DNA from: Adiantum capillus-veneris
Taxonomy: Eukaryota; Streptophyta; Polypodiopsida; Polypodiales; Pteridaceae
Length of the DNA: 64,000 nt
Assembly (NCBI GenBank): GCA_014529385.2
Contig: CM043953.1
Span: 83,179,838 to 83,243,837, forward strand
Reading direction: 5' to 3'
Shown: positions 43,700-55,355 of the stretch, in pieces
Layout of the letters: each line of letters opens with the position of its first letter
Position numbering within the stretch: the first letter of the stretch is position 1
The notes under the pieces: generated by a model
What the model was told of the DNA's origin: nothing
Seen by the model: the letters and a program-made list of their open reading frames with translations, nothing else
The model's database searches: none
Program-made: the position numbers and the translations under genes

Positions 43700-44459
43700 G
43701 TAAGGCACTGAAATTTCTTTGGTAGGACACCCTTGGAATTACAATTATAGGGGTCTCAAGCAGTCAACAAGCATGAAATATGGCATAAAGCTAGCAATAC
43801 GAGGAGATCTAGTGACTCCAGAGGATTACTATCATGAGGAACATAGGCCAACTCAAGAGGAACATTGACCAACTCAAGAAATAGACATATGGGTTTAGGG
43901 TTTAGGGTTTGGACCTCAACCACAAATCCAAACGGGTTTCTCAACACTAATTCTGAATCAGCTGGTGGATTTTTCAAAAAATTTGGAGTCATACCAAAAT
44001 TCAAGAAAGGAGGGAAGGATGTAGAAGGCGAAGACAGTCTCAATAGGCAAGAACTATCTCCTGGAAGCCGAACAGTGGATCAATCAGTAATTACCACGGT
44101 AGTTACCATAGAAACTTTGAGAAGGCTATAAATAGGACCCATTACATTGTAGTCGGGCTGCTTAATCCTTGCTTCTTACTTCGGAGTTCTTTTGGCTTAA
44201 CCTTTGAGAAATTTCCTAGCAGCAATCTATTCACCTGTAATCTTGTAATCCTTACTACTGTAATCATTCGAGCTTCAAACCATTCCATCTTGTACGGATT
44301 ATCCTGAATATGAATCTGAAACTGCAATCACTTTTCTAGTTTCCCAGTATGTCTATCCTTTCAGTTGACTAATTAAGTTCAAATAACCATTTCAATCTAG
44401 TTATGGTCTCTATTCAAGTTTTACTGACTGAACTGACGACTTACCATTAGCTCTAAATG
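43700..44459. other. Spacer with a short telomere-like stretch
   Basis: GGGTTTAGGGTTTAGGGTTT occurs at 43891-43910, three units of the plant telomere repeat, in ordinary sequence. No other feature is evident between the decayed ORF and the minus-strand gag. Confidence 0.6.
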
Positions 44460-45120
44460 CTAACACTGAACTTGTTCTGCTCGTAGGACTTGCTTGAAAG
44501 CCGAAACATGGACGTATGGGTCTCCTATGCTATTGTACTTTCTATTTACCCATTTTCTTAGCTGAGATGGTCTTATACTTTGGGGTGAAAAGTATGGAAC
44601 CATACTCCTCTCTCGTATCATTTCATCTCTCGTTATCGCTCTAGGAGGAAATCCAGGTGGTGGTCCCCTCTTTGGAATTCTCTTAGAGGTTCCTGTTTTT
44701 GGTGGATGTATCTTTTGTCCTTCATTGAAAAAATATCCACTCATCTCTAATTTGGTTCGCGGATTTGTGCTTTCTACAGCTCTATATTCTCGTCCATACT
44801 TGTCAACAAATAAAGATGTCCATTGTCGGTCGACCTCGTATGTATAGACATATAAGAGCTAGTACTCTGTCAGCTCATCTCGGTAAGGCTCTAAGCAACT
44901 GTAAAGGTTGAATTGATTTCCATTAATATACCTATATAGTCCTTAACTTTCATGGTTATACGTCCAAACTCTCTCCACAAAATTGGTCTTTATGTATTGT
45001 AGGTTTGGAAGATCTATTCTGGGCGGGTGCTCATCTATCCCTGCAATCCATGTGCTTGTATAAGCTGTGAGTCTGATTCTGATGTAGACATGACTTCTAG
45101 GCTTAATAGCTCTAGCTTGC
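44460..45120 (-). pseudogene. Gag-like coding region of the minus-strand element
   Basis: From about 45120 downward, one minus-strand frame stays open with two stops. It includes IRLTAYTSTWIAGIDEHPPR, NLQYIKTNFVERVWTYNHES, YVYTYEVDRQWTSLFVDKYG and, in the last open segment (44744-44460), RKWVNRKYNSIGDPYVHVSA followed by FKQVLRAEQV. The GDPxxHVxxFKxVxRAE pattern is typical of the start of the Gag domain in plant Gypsy elements. The reading stops at TAG 44462, before the rest of Gag. No zinc knuckle remains. Confidence 0.6.
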
Positions 45121-45539
45121 TATAGTGATACCTCTCTCAGTCTGTTCAAGTGTTTTGGTCAGGGAAAATCCAAAACTATGTCCAAAACCGTGAGCGTTTT
45201 CTCACAATTCTCTCAAATTGTCGGTTTTAGACACCCCTGACTTCTGGATGCATTTTGAGGCCTTAAACATCGTTTTTTCAAAACTGACCAAAATGCATGC
45301 CGTAGGTAACCATTTTGGTCAATTTACTCTAAGATCTATAGTGCTGCTCTCAAGCTACGTTTTGATAAAAAAAAGTTTTGGAATCGGAGTCCGTATGTGA
45401 AAGTTATGACCAAAACAGTGAGATGTAATTTGGAAAGTTGCTCTATCTGATGTTTTTGCAAGTGGTCAGTTTGAGCCCAAAATTGGTTTGTGCACTCCCT
45501 AGGCAATGATAAACCCAGTGGTATACTTGGTTTCAAAAA

Positions 45540-47100
45540 AAATTCTCAATTTTTTTTCCTCAATTGTCTATCAAGATAGACTCACCAAGTACCCCTTGCA
45601 ACTGTTCAAATGCACTCAAACTTTGTGTACATGGTATAATGGGCCTTCTGAACCCAAATATGAAGTCAGATTTGAATTTTGAATTTTCTACAGTGAATTC
45701 CTAAGTCTATCGCGCTAGGGGATACAGTTTTTCAATTGTTTTTACAGATTTGAGTTCCCCCTTCTCTTGAGATACTACTCACCAAGTTTCAAGAAATTTG
45801 GAATACTTTTCCTTTGTAACTTGCATCAAACAACAGTTTCTTTTATGATCTTATGAAGTAATCCTCTTAGATGCACTTACAATACTCCAAATTTACTCAA
45901 ATTTTAACCATAGGCTCACAACAATATGTAGAACAAGGCCCTAAGGTCAGTTTTCAAAATTTTCAATTTTTGTGAAAAAACCCTAGTCTATCGCGATAGA
46001 CTCGGCAGATTCTTCAGTTTTGAAAATTTTCCAGATTTCTCTTCACCATTGTGTTCCCTATGCTCTGTACACCTTGCTCACCAATTTTCACTTGTTTTGG
46101 ACTTTTTCTTAGGCCTCTAACTCCAACTCTAGAATTTTGAGTCTATCTAATCACTAGAAAATAGACATAGGATGACTTCCCAATGTCCAAAATTCACCAA
46201 ATTTTGTGTGTAACCTCCTGAGAGGCTAAACAAGCTATGCTCCAGAGGGTTTTGAAAATTTCAATTTCTTTGGCCCTGCTTTGAGTCTATCGCGATAGAC
46301 TCGGCAAGTACCCCTTTTAAAGGTCAAACTTGAACTTTAACTATACCATTGTGTTCCAACACCTCTCCTTAGTCCTCCTACCAATTTTCAAGTGGTTTGG
46401 ACTTTTACTTTGTCAGTTAGACCAGATCTGGTGTTTTCTACAAGCTGAATCCTCTCAAATGGTCTTAGACCCACTTTCAGATGTCCAAATGACTTCAAAA
46501 ATTTTATGTGTCCTTGATAGCACCTTTCCAAGCTATGCCACACAGGTTTTTGAAAAATTCAGTTTCTATCACTGGGTTCTTAGTCTATCGCGATAGACTC
46601 ACCAAGTATGCCAAAATGACACTTTTTTCAAATTTTCTCTTCACAGATGTGTTCCCTACCCTCTGTAGATCATGTCTACCAAGTTTCATAAGGTTTGGAA
46701 ATTTGGTCAAGTCCCTTTACCCAATTCGTCTCTGAACTTAGACTCTAAACACTAGACTTGAGGTTTAGTGGTCAAGCAGGTGTCCAAGTACACTCAATTT
46801 TTGGGAGCAGCCTTGTATTGATGTGTTTTACCTATGGTATGAGGTTTTGCCTGATTGTGAGTCTATCTCCAATTCACCAGTCTATCGCGATAGACTAAGC
46901 AGAGAGCCACTGGGAAGTGATTTTTTTCTCTGTTTTTGGACAGTTTTGTTCCCAATGCCCTTAGAAGCCTATCCCCAAAGTTTCATTCAATTTGGACTTC
47001 TTTTCCTTTGGATTCAAGCATTTCACAGTTCACTTCCTTACACTCAGAAAAAGTAAACTCCCACTTAGATGTTCAATCACTGATGCAAATGCTTTGAAAT
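45540..47100. repeat. ~298-bp tandem array with GAGTCTATCGCGATAGACTC palindromes
   Basis: The palindrome GTCTATCGCGATAGAC is perfect and centred at about 45993, 46292, 46590 and 46887, with spacings of 299, 298 and 297. Damaged copies sit at about 45712 (281 before) and 45573. Between them, sequences align in order: CACCATTGTGTTCC, CACCAATTTTCA, GGTTTGGACTTTT, GATGTCCAAA and CAAGCTATGC recur at matching distances. At least five units are recognisable. The array lies in the leader of the minus-strand LTR element. Confidence 0.92.
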
Positions 47101-47757
47101 TTCACATACAAGCTCTAGAGCATATGCAAAACAAGGTCTTGGGGTCAAACCTTTTTTGAAAATTACAGATTTGGTTTCAGATTTTTTTCTTTTTTGGATT
47201 TTTTAGGGGGTTTTTTTTTTTATTAGACCAAATCTGTGTTTTCCCCCTACCTTAAGGTCTCCAATGGAAAAACAAGCACTCAAATCGGCTTTCAAACAAC
47301 CATTTTAGAGCACTTTTACCATAATCAACACAATTCCGCCTTTTGTGTTTTCAAGCACATTTTCATGTCAAAATTGCTCTAGATCAACATCACATGTCCT
47401 ACACTACCTAAAGTCCTACTTTGGATGGTTGAATGGTTGTTTTTGCTTTCTGGAAAGCAAACAGCCTCCTGCTTACCTTTTGCATTTTTTTTAAAAAAGT
47501 TCTTCACAACCATAAGTCACAACCAAACACACAAACCATAAAACCTAATCTAAACACACAACAAAATAATATAACCATACCTCAACCTCAGGGTGGACCA
47601 CCTCGGCAAGATGCAGGCTCCCTAGCTATCCCTCAGTCAAGAGATCCGCTCTCTGACTTCCCACTAAGAAGGCAAATGGTGACAACACTCTAGAAAACTC
47701 TAGAGAAACGCTATACTATCAAACACGAGTGATGCGGTCTACGCTAGTTTAGGCGCT
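47100..47757. other. AT-rich leader of the minus-strand element
   Basis: Contains T-rich runs (47180-47230) and ordinary sequence with no ORF of note. Confidence 0.4.
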
Positions 47758-47779
47758 TCGTCCCTGGCAACAGCACCAA
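47758..47779 (-). other. Probable primer binding site
   Basis: On the minus strand TTGGTGCTGTTGCCAGGGA follows the LTR directly. It differs from the canonical Athila/Tat-type site at a few positions, as expected for an old copy. Confidence 0.6.
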
Positions 47780-48650
47780 TGTTAGCGGGTACGCCGCGAC
47801 GGACGATGGAGCACAGCGAGAACACAGACCAACAAACTGTCAATCCGAGGACGTAGCTGACCCGACTAGGGCATGGAGGCAATCTCTGGGTTGTCAACCC
47901 TGAGCTAGACACGAACAACACTCTACAGTAACGAATCCAAGCACAACACTACCATAAAGCAAAGAAATAGACAACGCATCCTAGGAAACACTACAAGCTC
48001 GAAACAGTCTCAAATCATATCGGAATGACTAGATATCGGAGGGTAAGACTCACAAGGAAATATCCTATATGGCCAAACACCTAAACCCTGAAAACCATAA
48101 CTGTAAGACCTCTAATCGCTATTGCGATAGACTCAAAACAACAATTTCCAAAGTGTCCGAAACTGATCTACAAAGACATCAACACGAAGAGCTTCTCGCC
48201 CTGATTCTAACGACTACTCGATCATTTAGAACGGATGTCATTTGAGGTACTTACGACCAAATATAGCTCATAGCAGGCCGGCTCGCGATGTGGTCCTCAA
48301 CTTGCATTGCTTGCGTCGACGCGGAGAGCTCCTCGATGCTAACACGCTCCTACTCTCATATCTGCAATGTGATTAGTGTGTGCGGCGGTGTGTGTGCATG
48401 AAGCTCACTACTGTGTGTTGTAGAACCCATGATTGTATATTATTTGAGATAACGTAATGTGTTTTTTACAAAGCCTTAAGTTTTAGCTTATATACCAAGC
48501 CTTCAAACCTAATGTCCGGCCAAATGACCTGAATTGTCCCTAGGCTTCTACAGAGCTTAATTACAAGAAACTGAGTTGGCTTTACTCATTATACAAGCAT
48601 CTGTGGCCAAAATACAAGTGCCGACTTAAAATGTGAGGTTCCCGTAAACA
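47780..48650 (-). repeat. LTR of the minus-strand element
   Basis: Starts TGTTAGCGGG on the plus strand and ends CCCGTAAACA, so its ends are TGTT...AACA in both directions. On the minus strand a TATATAAGC box lies at about 48495-48487, roughly 160 bases into the LTR. A diverged GCGATAGACTC word of the array palindrome occurs near 48125-48140. Right boundary inferred from the terminal inverted repeat only. Confidence 0.6.
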
Positions 48651-49086
48651 TTACAAAAGTGGCCGTAATGGCTCAGAATAATAATAATGGGATATTCGAT
48701 GACGTCCATGAACTCTTATCTTCATGTTCCAGCATCCATCTTCATCTTCATTACTTCATCACCATCTTCATGTGGAATCTTTACAAAATCTTTGAGGAAT
48801 CTTTATGGAAACGTTGTTGAAAGGGCGTCCTTTCAACAAATGATCATGAATTTGATGATGCGTATTCAGAGGGGGTACACACAGAAGTGCAATCCCTTGG
48901 TGCTGCATATAATTGGTTGCTTTGTGGTGATGATATGGATAGGACAATGGATGCAATTTTCAATGTGCATGCTGAGCTTTGTGCTACAGAATTCTAAAGA
49001 TAAGTGGATGAGGAAAGGAAATTGATGAGCAGTCTACATAAGATTTGGATAGTATGCATACCATGTGTGAAAAGCCTAGTTTGCAG
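48651..49086. other. Flank between LTR element and solo LTR
   Basis: A 112-codon ORF at 48687-49025 lacks recognisable motifs. It ends just before the solo LTR. Confidence 0.35.
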
Positions 49087-49779
49087 TGTTAAGTATGGAG
49101 CCTGATTTACCCTTGTAATTTTTTGTGGTAAAAGCACACATTTGTAAGGCCCCCATTATGAGGAGAAGCCATCGTGCGTGAAGGAAAATCACTCACCAGA
49201 AACCAAAATTTTCACGGACAAGAATCAGGGGCAACTTTAAAGGCCTCGGGGGCGGAGGCCCCCGAGACTTTTTGTTTCACCGGAATATGCTTTCTCGCCG
49301 GAATATTATGGCCGGACGGCGGCCGGAAAGTGGTCGGAAAACAATCGGTTGGTTGGTCGGTGGCCGGTAGTCAATGGCCGATGGCCGGTGGTCGGAAGTC
49401 AATGGCCGGTGGCCGGTGGCCGAATTCAATGGCCAGTGGCCGAATTCAAAAGCGGACTTGTCTTCTCAAGGACGGCCACACATGGGTGGATTGGAGGGTC
49501 CGATTTGGACTTATTCGCACAAGGGCGGCTACACATGGCTGTCTCTCATAAGAGAGGGCAGCCCTTTTGGCCTATAAAAGGAGGCCATTTCTACACACAT
49601 TTCATAGTGTGAAGTTGATGCAACAAGGTGAGTGTGAGGTGGTGAGAGTGAAGCAAGGCGGAAGCTCCATTAGGGGTATAATCCCTTTGTAAAGTACTTC
49701 TTGTTTTGAAGTACTAAAGCCATTGAGTGGCTGCTTTCCCATGGACGTAGCCCACATTGGGTAAACCACGTATATCGTG

Positions 49780-49820
<41 letters not shown>

Positions 49821-49904
49821 CTATAATCTCGTGTATATAAATCTGTCTCTCTCCATTAAGTAATCTACTCAATTATCTATTTAGCCACGTCTCATTTCTT
49901 AACA
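49087..49904 (+). mobile_element. Solo LTR of the Copia family, perfect TSD
   Basis: 818 bp, TGTTAAGTATGG ... TTAACA, clearly the same LTR as at 12274 and 16876, with small differences and a (CT)n run at 49784-49817. TGCAG flanks both sides (49082-49086 and 49905-49909). A complete element once inserted here and was reduced by recombination between its LTRs. TATA box at 49573-49580. Confidence 0.96.
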
Positions 49905-50577
49905 TGCAGTGCCTGCGATATGCAGGATAGAGGATTCTTTTGAAGCGGTGGTCCTTGAACTTATGTTCTTATTGGATGAATCTTTGGAAGTCTTCTCAAT
50001 TATAGATGCAAAGGGTATCAATAAATTTGGTTTCATGCATAAGCACATTTATCCATGTGGTTGATGATGACCTTATGCAGTTGTTGGGTGATGCTCTATT
50101 GGGTTTTGGGCCTATATAAACTAGGGAAATGATTTTTGATGCATCTTGGGAGTCCAATGAAGATGATATTTCCAGAGACTTGATATATCGAGATATGCAT
50201 GATTGAAATTTCCATGCTAGAGGGGGTGAAGCTGAATTACCAATCCTCCTACCTATGATTAGTGATCAACAATTGTATGAGCTAGTTGCACGAGGGATAT
50301 GGTAGTATCTAGTGATACCTGCTCTTGTATGGGATTCTCTGTTACCCTATGATGTAAGGGATGTATGGGATTCTCTGTTACCCTATGATGTAAGGGATGT
50401 TGGGCTAGCTTTTGATCCAAGAAGAAAATGCCTAGAGAAAATTTGTGTGAAAGACCCAACACCTAGGATACAATAAGGGATAAAGGAGCTCTTGTATGGG
50501 ATTCTCTATTACCCTATGATGTAAGGGATGTTGGGCTAGCTTTTGATCCAAGAAGAAAATGCCTAGAGAAAATTTGT
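49905..50577 (+). other. Gypsy gag/protease-upstream remnant with duplications
   Basis: Continues the sequence interrupted by the solo LTR. A short unit TATGGGATTCTCTGTTACCC followed by CTATGATGTAAGGGATG is tandemly repeated at about 50326-50400. A larger unit of about 150-170 bases, from CTCTTGTATGGGATTCTC to ATAAAGGAGCT, occurs twice (about 50321-50490 and 50490-50620). The frame is broken. Confidence 0.6.
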
Positions 50578-51206
50578 GTGAAAGACCCAACACCTAGGAT
50601 ACAAGAAGGGATAAAGGAGCTTGAAATGTCTCAACTAAATACTAGGCCAGTGCCGTTAAACAAGGTTGAAGAGTATTATGATAAAGAAGATGGGAACATC
50701 ACTCTTCCTGTGGAATTCCAAGGTGTAAAAACAATGGCAATCCTAGATAGCGGAGTTGGTGTTGCCATCATAACAAAAGAGATATGAAAGAAATGGGAAA
50801 AACTAGCAGTGAGGACTACAGAATGAAATTGCATCTTGCAGATGGACACACCAGAAGGCCATAGGACTGCTAAAAAAGGTAGTAGTTACTTCTTGCGGCA
50901 TTGAGTATGAGCATACCTTTGCTATTGTTGACTTTAGCACGAAGAACAACTATGATATCATTCTAGGAAGACCATTCGTGAGGCAATTGAAAATGGTCCA
51001 AGATTGAGGTTATGACCATATCTACCTTAGACATTTGGAAAACACGACAAGAATAAACTTGAAGGACCATAGCTACAAGGATGTGATGAGAATTTATGTA
51101 GAAGAGTTTGATTCAACTACAATAGCAGGATTAGAAATTCCATCATGGTTGGGTAAGCCTAAAGAACTATGGATGTGTGGACATCAGGAAGAGAATGAGG
51201 TCTAGG
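50578..51206 (+). pseudogene. Gypsy-type protease fragment
   Basis: Open 50578-50787 with the protease start: EDGNITLPVEFQGVKTMAIL, then DSGVGVAIITKEI and a TGA at a Trp position. It resumes after a shift as IEYEHTFAIVDFSTKNNYDI and ILGRPFVRQLKMVQD, the flap motif. Active site D-S-G is intact. No RT or integrase follows. It is a remnant of the older Gypsy element hit by the Copia insertion that left the solo LTR. Confidence 0.8.
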
Positions 51207-52559
51207 AGTGCCTCTTTATTTGGCAGTGAAAATCCCCTATCATCAAAGGAGGACTAATAGGAGGGGGTGGAGGGCACCTAATATTATAAATATTAGAGGG
51301 CAATGTTTTGTGATTTTTATTGATTTCTATGTTTGATTGTGATGATAATTTTAAAAAAAATCAAAGTATATATAGCGTTGCAAGAGGGGTACAGGGACAA
51401 AATCCATATATGAGCCCCCTAGAGACATGTGTACAATGTACATAGCATTTAGAATTCTAGTTGATTGATTTTGCTTTTTTTAAAGTTGATTTTTGGTTTG
51501 TCTTTTATTTTTTTAGATTTTTTATTTTTTATTTTAAAGAAAAAATCCATAATCCAGATGAAGAAAAGACTGAAGAGATGCCTGAGCATTACAAACAGAA
51601 GCGAGTACAAGAAAATGACAAAACTTCACGAGGAATGTCTCAAAAGCCATATGCACAAACCCAGAATGTCAGAGGTAAGGAAAGAATTTGGATCAGCCTT
51701 CGACCACAACATGAGACCAAAAATGACTAAGAATGGTCATAAAACTCCGGAATGGCCTATAAAAACAAAGAAATTCAGTGATGTCACTAAACGAAAGCAA
51801 CCATCAAGTGTATAGTTGTCTATCAAACACTTCATGCAACTACAAGTCCGTATACATAAAGTAGATCTTTATACAATAAATCTTCTATCTTGTATATGAA
51901 TTAATGAATCCTAACAAACAAAAGGGACTAACAGTACTAACAAGAACAAAAGGAGCAGAAATGATAATACAGTCATCTATCATGATAGATGTCTGCTAGG
52001 GAAACTAGGGATAAAGCCAAATTCTAGTCATCATCATTGGTTCTACATGTGTTTGGTAGCTTGAAAGTGCAAGAGATGCCCATCAGTCATTTTTGAGACT
52101 GAAATCCAACAAGTGGCACATACAAGTCCAAGTTAAGCCAAACTTTGTCAGGCGCCTATAAATAGAGAGTACAGCTAAGGGTTTCTTTTAAATAATAAAA
52201 AAAGGATTCCAACCCCTAGCTAGTCAAATGTACATTTTTTTCAAATCTGAAGCCATGATAGCCACCTACATACCTTGTACATCATGCATATGGGACAAAT
52301 GGACTATGGTATCTTATAGATGGTCATCTATCGCGGATGATGTCAAATAAGGCCCTTTTGAAGCAAGTGACTAACTTGGGGAATAAACTCGGGTTTGTCG
52401 GGCTTTGATTAAGTCATGTATCAAGTAGAAGCAGTATAACGATTTACAAAGCACACAAAAGCTAGTAGTGGAAAATGCAAGTTTGATCACCTTCATGCAA
52501 GAACAAAGGAGTCACCAATGAAGAAGATCAAGCACAAATGATATACAAACCAAGCTTTA
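51207..52559. other. Mostly unassigned; one perfect palindrome
   Basis: AT-rich segment around 51300-51540, an ORF at 51465-51815 without recognisable domain, and ordinary sequence. CATCTATCATGATAGATG, a perfect 18-bp palindrome, lies near 51975-51992, and a damaged CATCTATCGCGGATGATG near 52322. Both resemble the CTATCGCGATAG core of the 46-kb array. Confidence 0.5.
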
Positions 52560-52832
52560 TAGGGTTACATATCTTGTCCTAAATGGGGTGGATCAACTGT
52601 TGGACATGGGTTTTGAACCTCAAATAAGAATATCATCTCCCAGATTGGGCGTGGCAGAAAGACTTTGTATTGAAGTGCAATTTGGCCTAAAGAAGTTGAA
52701 GGTTTAGCCAGACAATTGCTATAGAATCCTTACAAAGATGTTAGTTGACAGCAATAGATATTGCAGCTTGGGGCTTGGATGTGAAGGACATAACGTTTGT
52801 CATCAATTATGATTTTCATGGATCATCGTTCT
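52560..52832 (+). pseudogene. DEAD-box RNA helicase fragment
   Basis: VTYLVLNGVDQLLDMGFEPQ at 52564-52623 matches motif II and its surroundings in plant p68/DDX5-type helicases, with the DEAD residues replaced (NGVD). Next, in another frame, TLY, a TGA at the Trp position, SAIWPKEVEGLARQLL, a TAG and NPYKDV give motif III and following sequence (SAT is SAI). Then DIAAWGLDVKDITFVINYDF matches motif V (TDVAARGLDVKDI...), so the part between is deleted. No introns are visible between motifs II and V, consistent with a retrocopy or captured cDNA. It is short, frameshifted and not functional. It lies about 100 bases upstream of a polypurine tract. Confidence 0.85.
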
Positions 52833-52930
52833 TGTTGTGGTTTGACAAGTACAAGCAGTGGAGCACAAAGAAAGTAAAACGACAAAGACCGCACCGACAT
52901 TGACAAACTGATCATGTTAGGGACGACATG

Positions 52931-53400
52931 AATTTGGAGGGAGGGAGTGTTGACCATGGGTCAATAGCATGACATAACTCAACAAAGCCTTATTTTTTGA
53001 GAGTTATGAAATGCTACGGGTTATGGTTGAAAACATCATTTGTAATGAGTAGTCAGTCTAGTTACAGAAGCCGAGGTGCAATGGCACTTCCACATTGTAA
53101 ATACAAAGCCATTTGACCCTTTGAACTCTATTTTAGGTTTAACCTATGGTAGCCTTAGTATATAAGGTACCTAGGTCATTTTGTAAGAAGAACTTTTATC
53201 ATAATCAAGTTTGAAGCTACCATCGGCTGTGTGAGAGAGAAAGAAGAGAGTGTGAGCTTCATCCTGGCGCTACTCCTCGCTCGCTTATTGCATTGAAGAT
53301 CTGACTGTACCATCGTGATAGGCTCGACAAGAGCTACACATTGATAGCCTTATGCCACTGTACACACTCTTTATTATATAAACAAATATTTTCATGTAAG
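52931..53400 (+). repeat. Polypurine tract and LTR-like sequence
   Basis: AATTTGGAGGGAGGGAG at 52931-52947 is followed by TGTTGACCATGGGTCAATAG at 52948, a normal PPT/LTR arrangement. TATATAAGG at about 53160 would be the promoter box. Structure (TATA, then GTGAGCTTCATCC, then a CATCGTGATAGGCTCGACAAG word) loosely parallels the minus-strand LTR at 47780-48650. The right boundary was not found. Confidence 0.6.
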
Positions 53401-54452
53401 CCATTATAATTCTTGGTGTGAATCCACTCTGAGAAAAAATCACAAAAATACATTTCACTTAGTCATTCCCTTTTACTAAATTACCATTTTTCTATATGCA
53501 TTTTTCCTTACTTCTTGTAAATAGTCCTAAATATTCCCTATATTTTCAGATATTTCTTTCTTCCATTTTATATTTATATACAGTTCACACTATTCTAAAT
53601 TCCATGAGTTGTTTATATACTAACCTGTTTTTTTCCATTATATCTATTTATCGTATTTGTGAATAATCCTAATCCATGCATATTTTCAAATCCTCAAAAA
53701 TCTATTAGGTCATGCTCTCACGCAAGGAGAGGCTCACTCTTGGATTATTATGCAAATTCAACAAAAGGGGGGCCATTGAAGACTTTTGTATGGAGGTGCC
53801 ATCGATGAGATATGATTTTTTTGGTGGACCCCAATCAGCCCACGTTTTCTCACAAGTCACCCTATTCTTCTCTCACATTCCTTCATACTTTCACACACAC
53901 ACACACACACACACTCGTTTCTTTCTATTCCTCCCTCAATCTTGCACCTTCCATGGTTTGTCTCACCCTCTTCACCATTGACCTCTCCTCTCACTTCAAT
54001 AGCTCTCATATGAACTCTACATGTACATACACAATCTCTATGTCTCTCTCTATTACTACCTTTAAATCACAGTTCCTTTTACCAACTCTCTATAAACATA
54101 AAATTCAGCATGTAAAACCATGCTTAATCTCTGCTAATTAGGGATTCTCGTAAACCTACATCGGTATTTTCATCGTGGTGATTCAACCTTGTCAACGACA
54201 ACGTAAGAAGAGAAGGAGATAGGCAATCATTTTTAAGAACCTACACAAGAAAGTTCAAAAGTTCTTCAAAGCTTCACCATCACAAGGACTTTCTCATTTC
54301 ATTTGCCCATGTTCCTTCAACCACCCACCTCATTCTACCCATTGTAAATATATCATTTAGTAATTACTAACACTAACCACTAACCTACTAACACAAAATA
54401 TCTATTGACATGACTTTAAAAGACACCTCACCTCAAGACATGTACATAGTAG

Positions 54453-54520
<68 letters not shown>

Positions 54521-55069
54521 ATTTCACCCTATCTACCATCAATAATGCCTTCCCATTTGAACCCACCCCCATGACTCAAGGAGACAAAGAAGGCCCACTA
54601 TATTTTGATATTCACAAAAATCATAATCTTGATTTGATTAGCTTGTAAATGAGGAATTTCAGTAATCTTAATGAGGGATCTTCAACCTATAAAATAGAAC
54701 CCTCTCCCTCTTGTAAATGATTCCCAAGCACTACAGGTGTGAGGAGAGACTTAGGTGTAGAAACCACTTTGTGAGCCTCACACTTGGCGTGAGAGAAGCT
54801 TTGGTGGTACACATAGCAATTGAGAAAATGTGAGCTCTAAAATCTCAAAGTCAAAGGTGTATCTTAGTTCTAGAATCCTCATCCTTTCACTTGTGTCGCA
54901 TGGTTTGGTGAATGCAAGGTGACTCGTATCTTTTAAGTTCCATCACTTGAGTTTGTTTGAGAAAGTGTTTAGTGTGTTTTCGTTGCCAAGTTTCTTGTTC
55001 ATTGTAAGAGAGTTTTATGTTGAGAGTTTTCCGCAGCCTAAGACAGTGCGTACATGCTAGCAATGTTAG
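53401..55069. other. Spacer with microsatellites
   Basis: AT-rich sequence with a (CA)n run near 53893-53913 and a long (CT)n run at 54455-54518. From about 54650 the sequence looks LTR-like (CTATAAAATAGAACCC near 54687), possibly part of a Tat-related LTR that ends near 55700. No gene seen. Confidence 0.5.
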
Positions 55070-55355
55070 GGTGAAATCATGTTAACCTGTCATGCTTTTT
55101 CATGTCCCGGACAATGCTAACTAGCACAATTTTGACATATGCTAACTAGTATAATAACTTGAGCTATATCTCCAAGATCTATGACATATGATATATCAAT
55201 AGAAAGCACTTGAAACAAGGAATCCAAATGTACAACCTCCGACAAATTTTGATATTATTTGTAAAAAATTTACCGGACGCCCAACTTTTCAAAGATGTGC
55301 TAACTTGAAACTGCTAACTAGCACAAAAAGCACGACAGGTTAACATGCTTTCACC
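55070..55355. mobile_element. MITE-like element
   Basis: 286 bp with terminal inverted repeats: GGTGAAATCATGTTAACCTG on the left, and on the right, inverted, GGTGAAAGCATGTTAACCTG, followed by GTC(A/G)TGCTTTTT in both. About 30 bases match with few differences. Flanks TGTTA and TGTTT may be a 4-5 bp target duplication. The interior holds two GCTAACTAGCAC words, the motif of the arrays at 1-360 and 8520-10160. No ORF. Confidence 0.8.

Larger units (their letters stand above)
44460..48650 (-). mobile_element. Minus-strand LTR retroelement, 5' half only
   Basis: Read on the minus strand, an LTR (48650 to 47780, TGTTTACGGG ... CGCTAACA) is followed by a primer-site-like sequence, a long leader carrying a ~298-bp tandem array, and a gag-like coding region ending near 44460. 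The primer site TTGGTGCTGTTGCCAGGGA is close to the TGGCGCCGTTGCCGGGGA-type site used by Athila/Tat Gypsy elements. No protease, RT, integrase or second LTR is found, so the element is truncated. The grouping rests on order and orientation and is an inference. Confidence 0.6.

Noticed and set aside
43891-43912. Telomere-type TTTAGGG repeats
   Set aside because: Only three units in ordinary sequence; too short to mark a telomere or fusion site.
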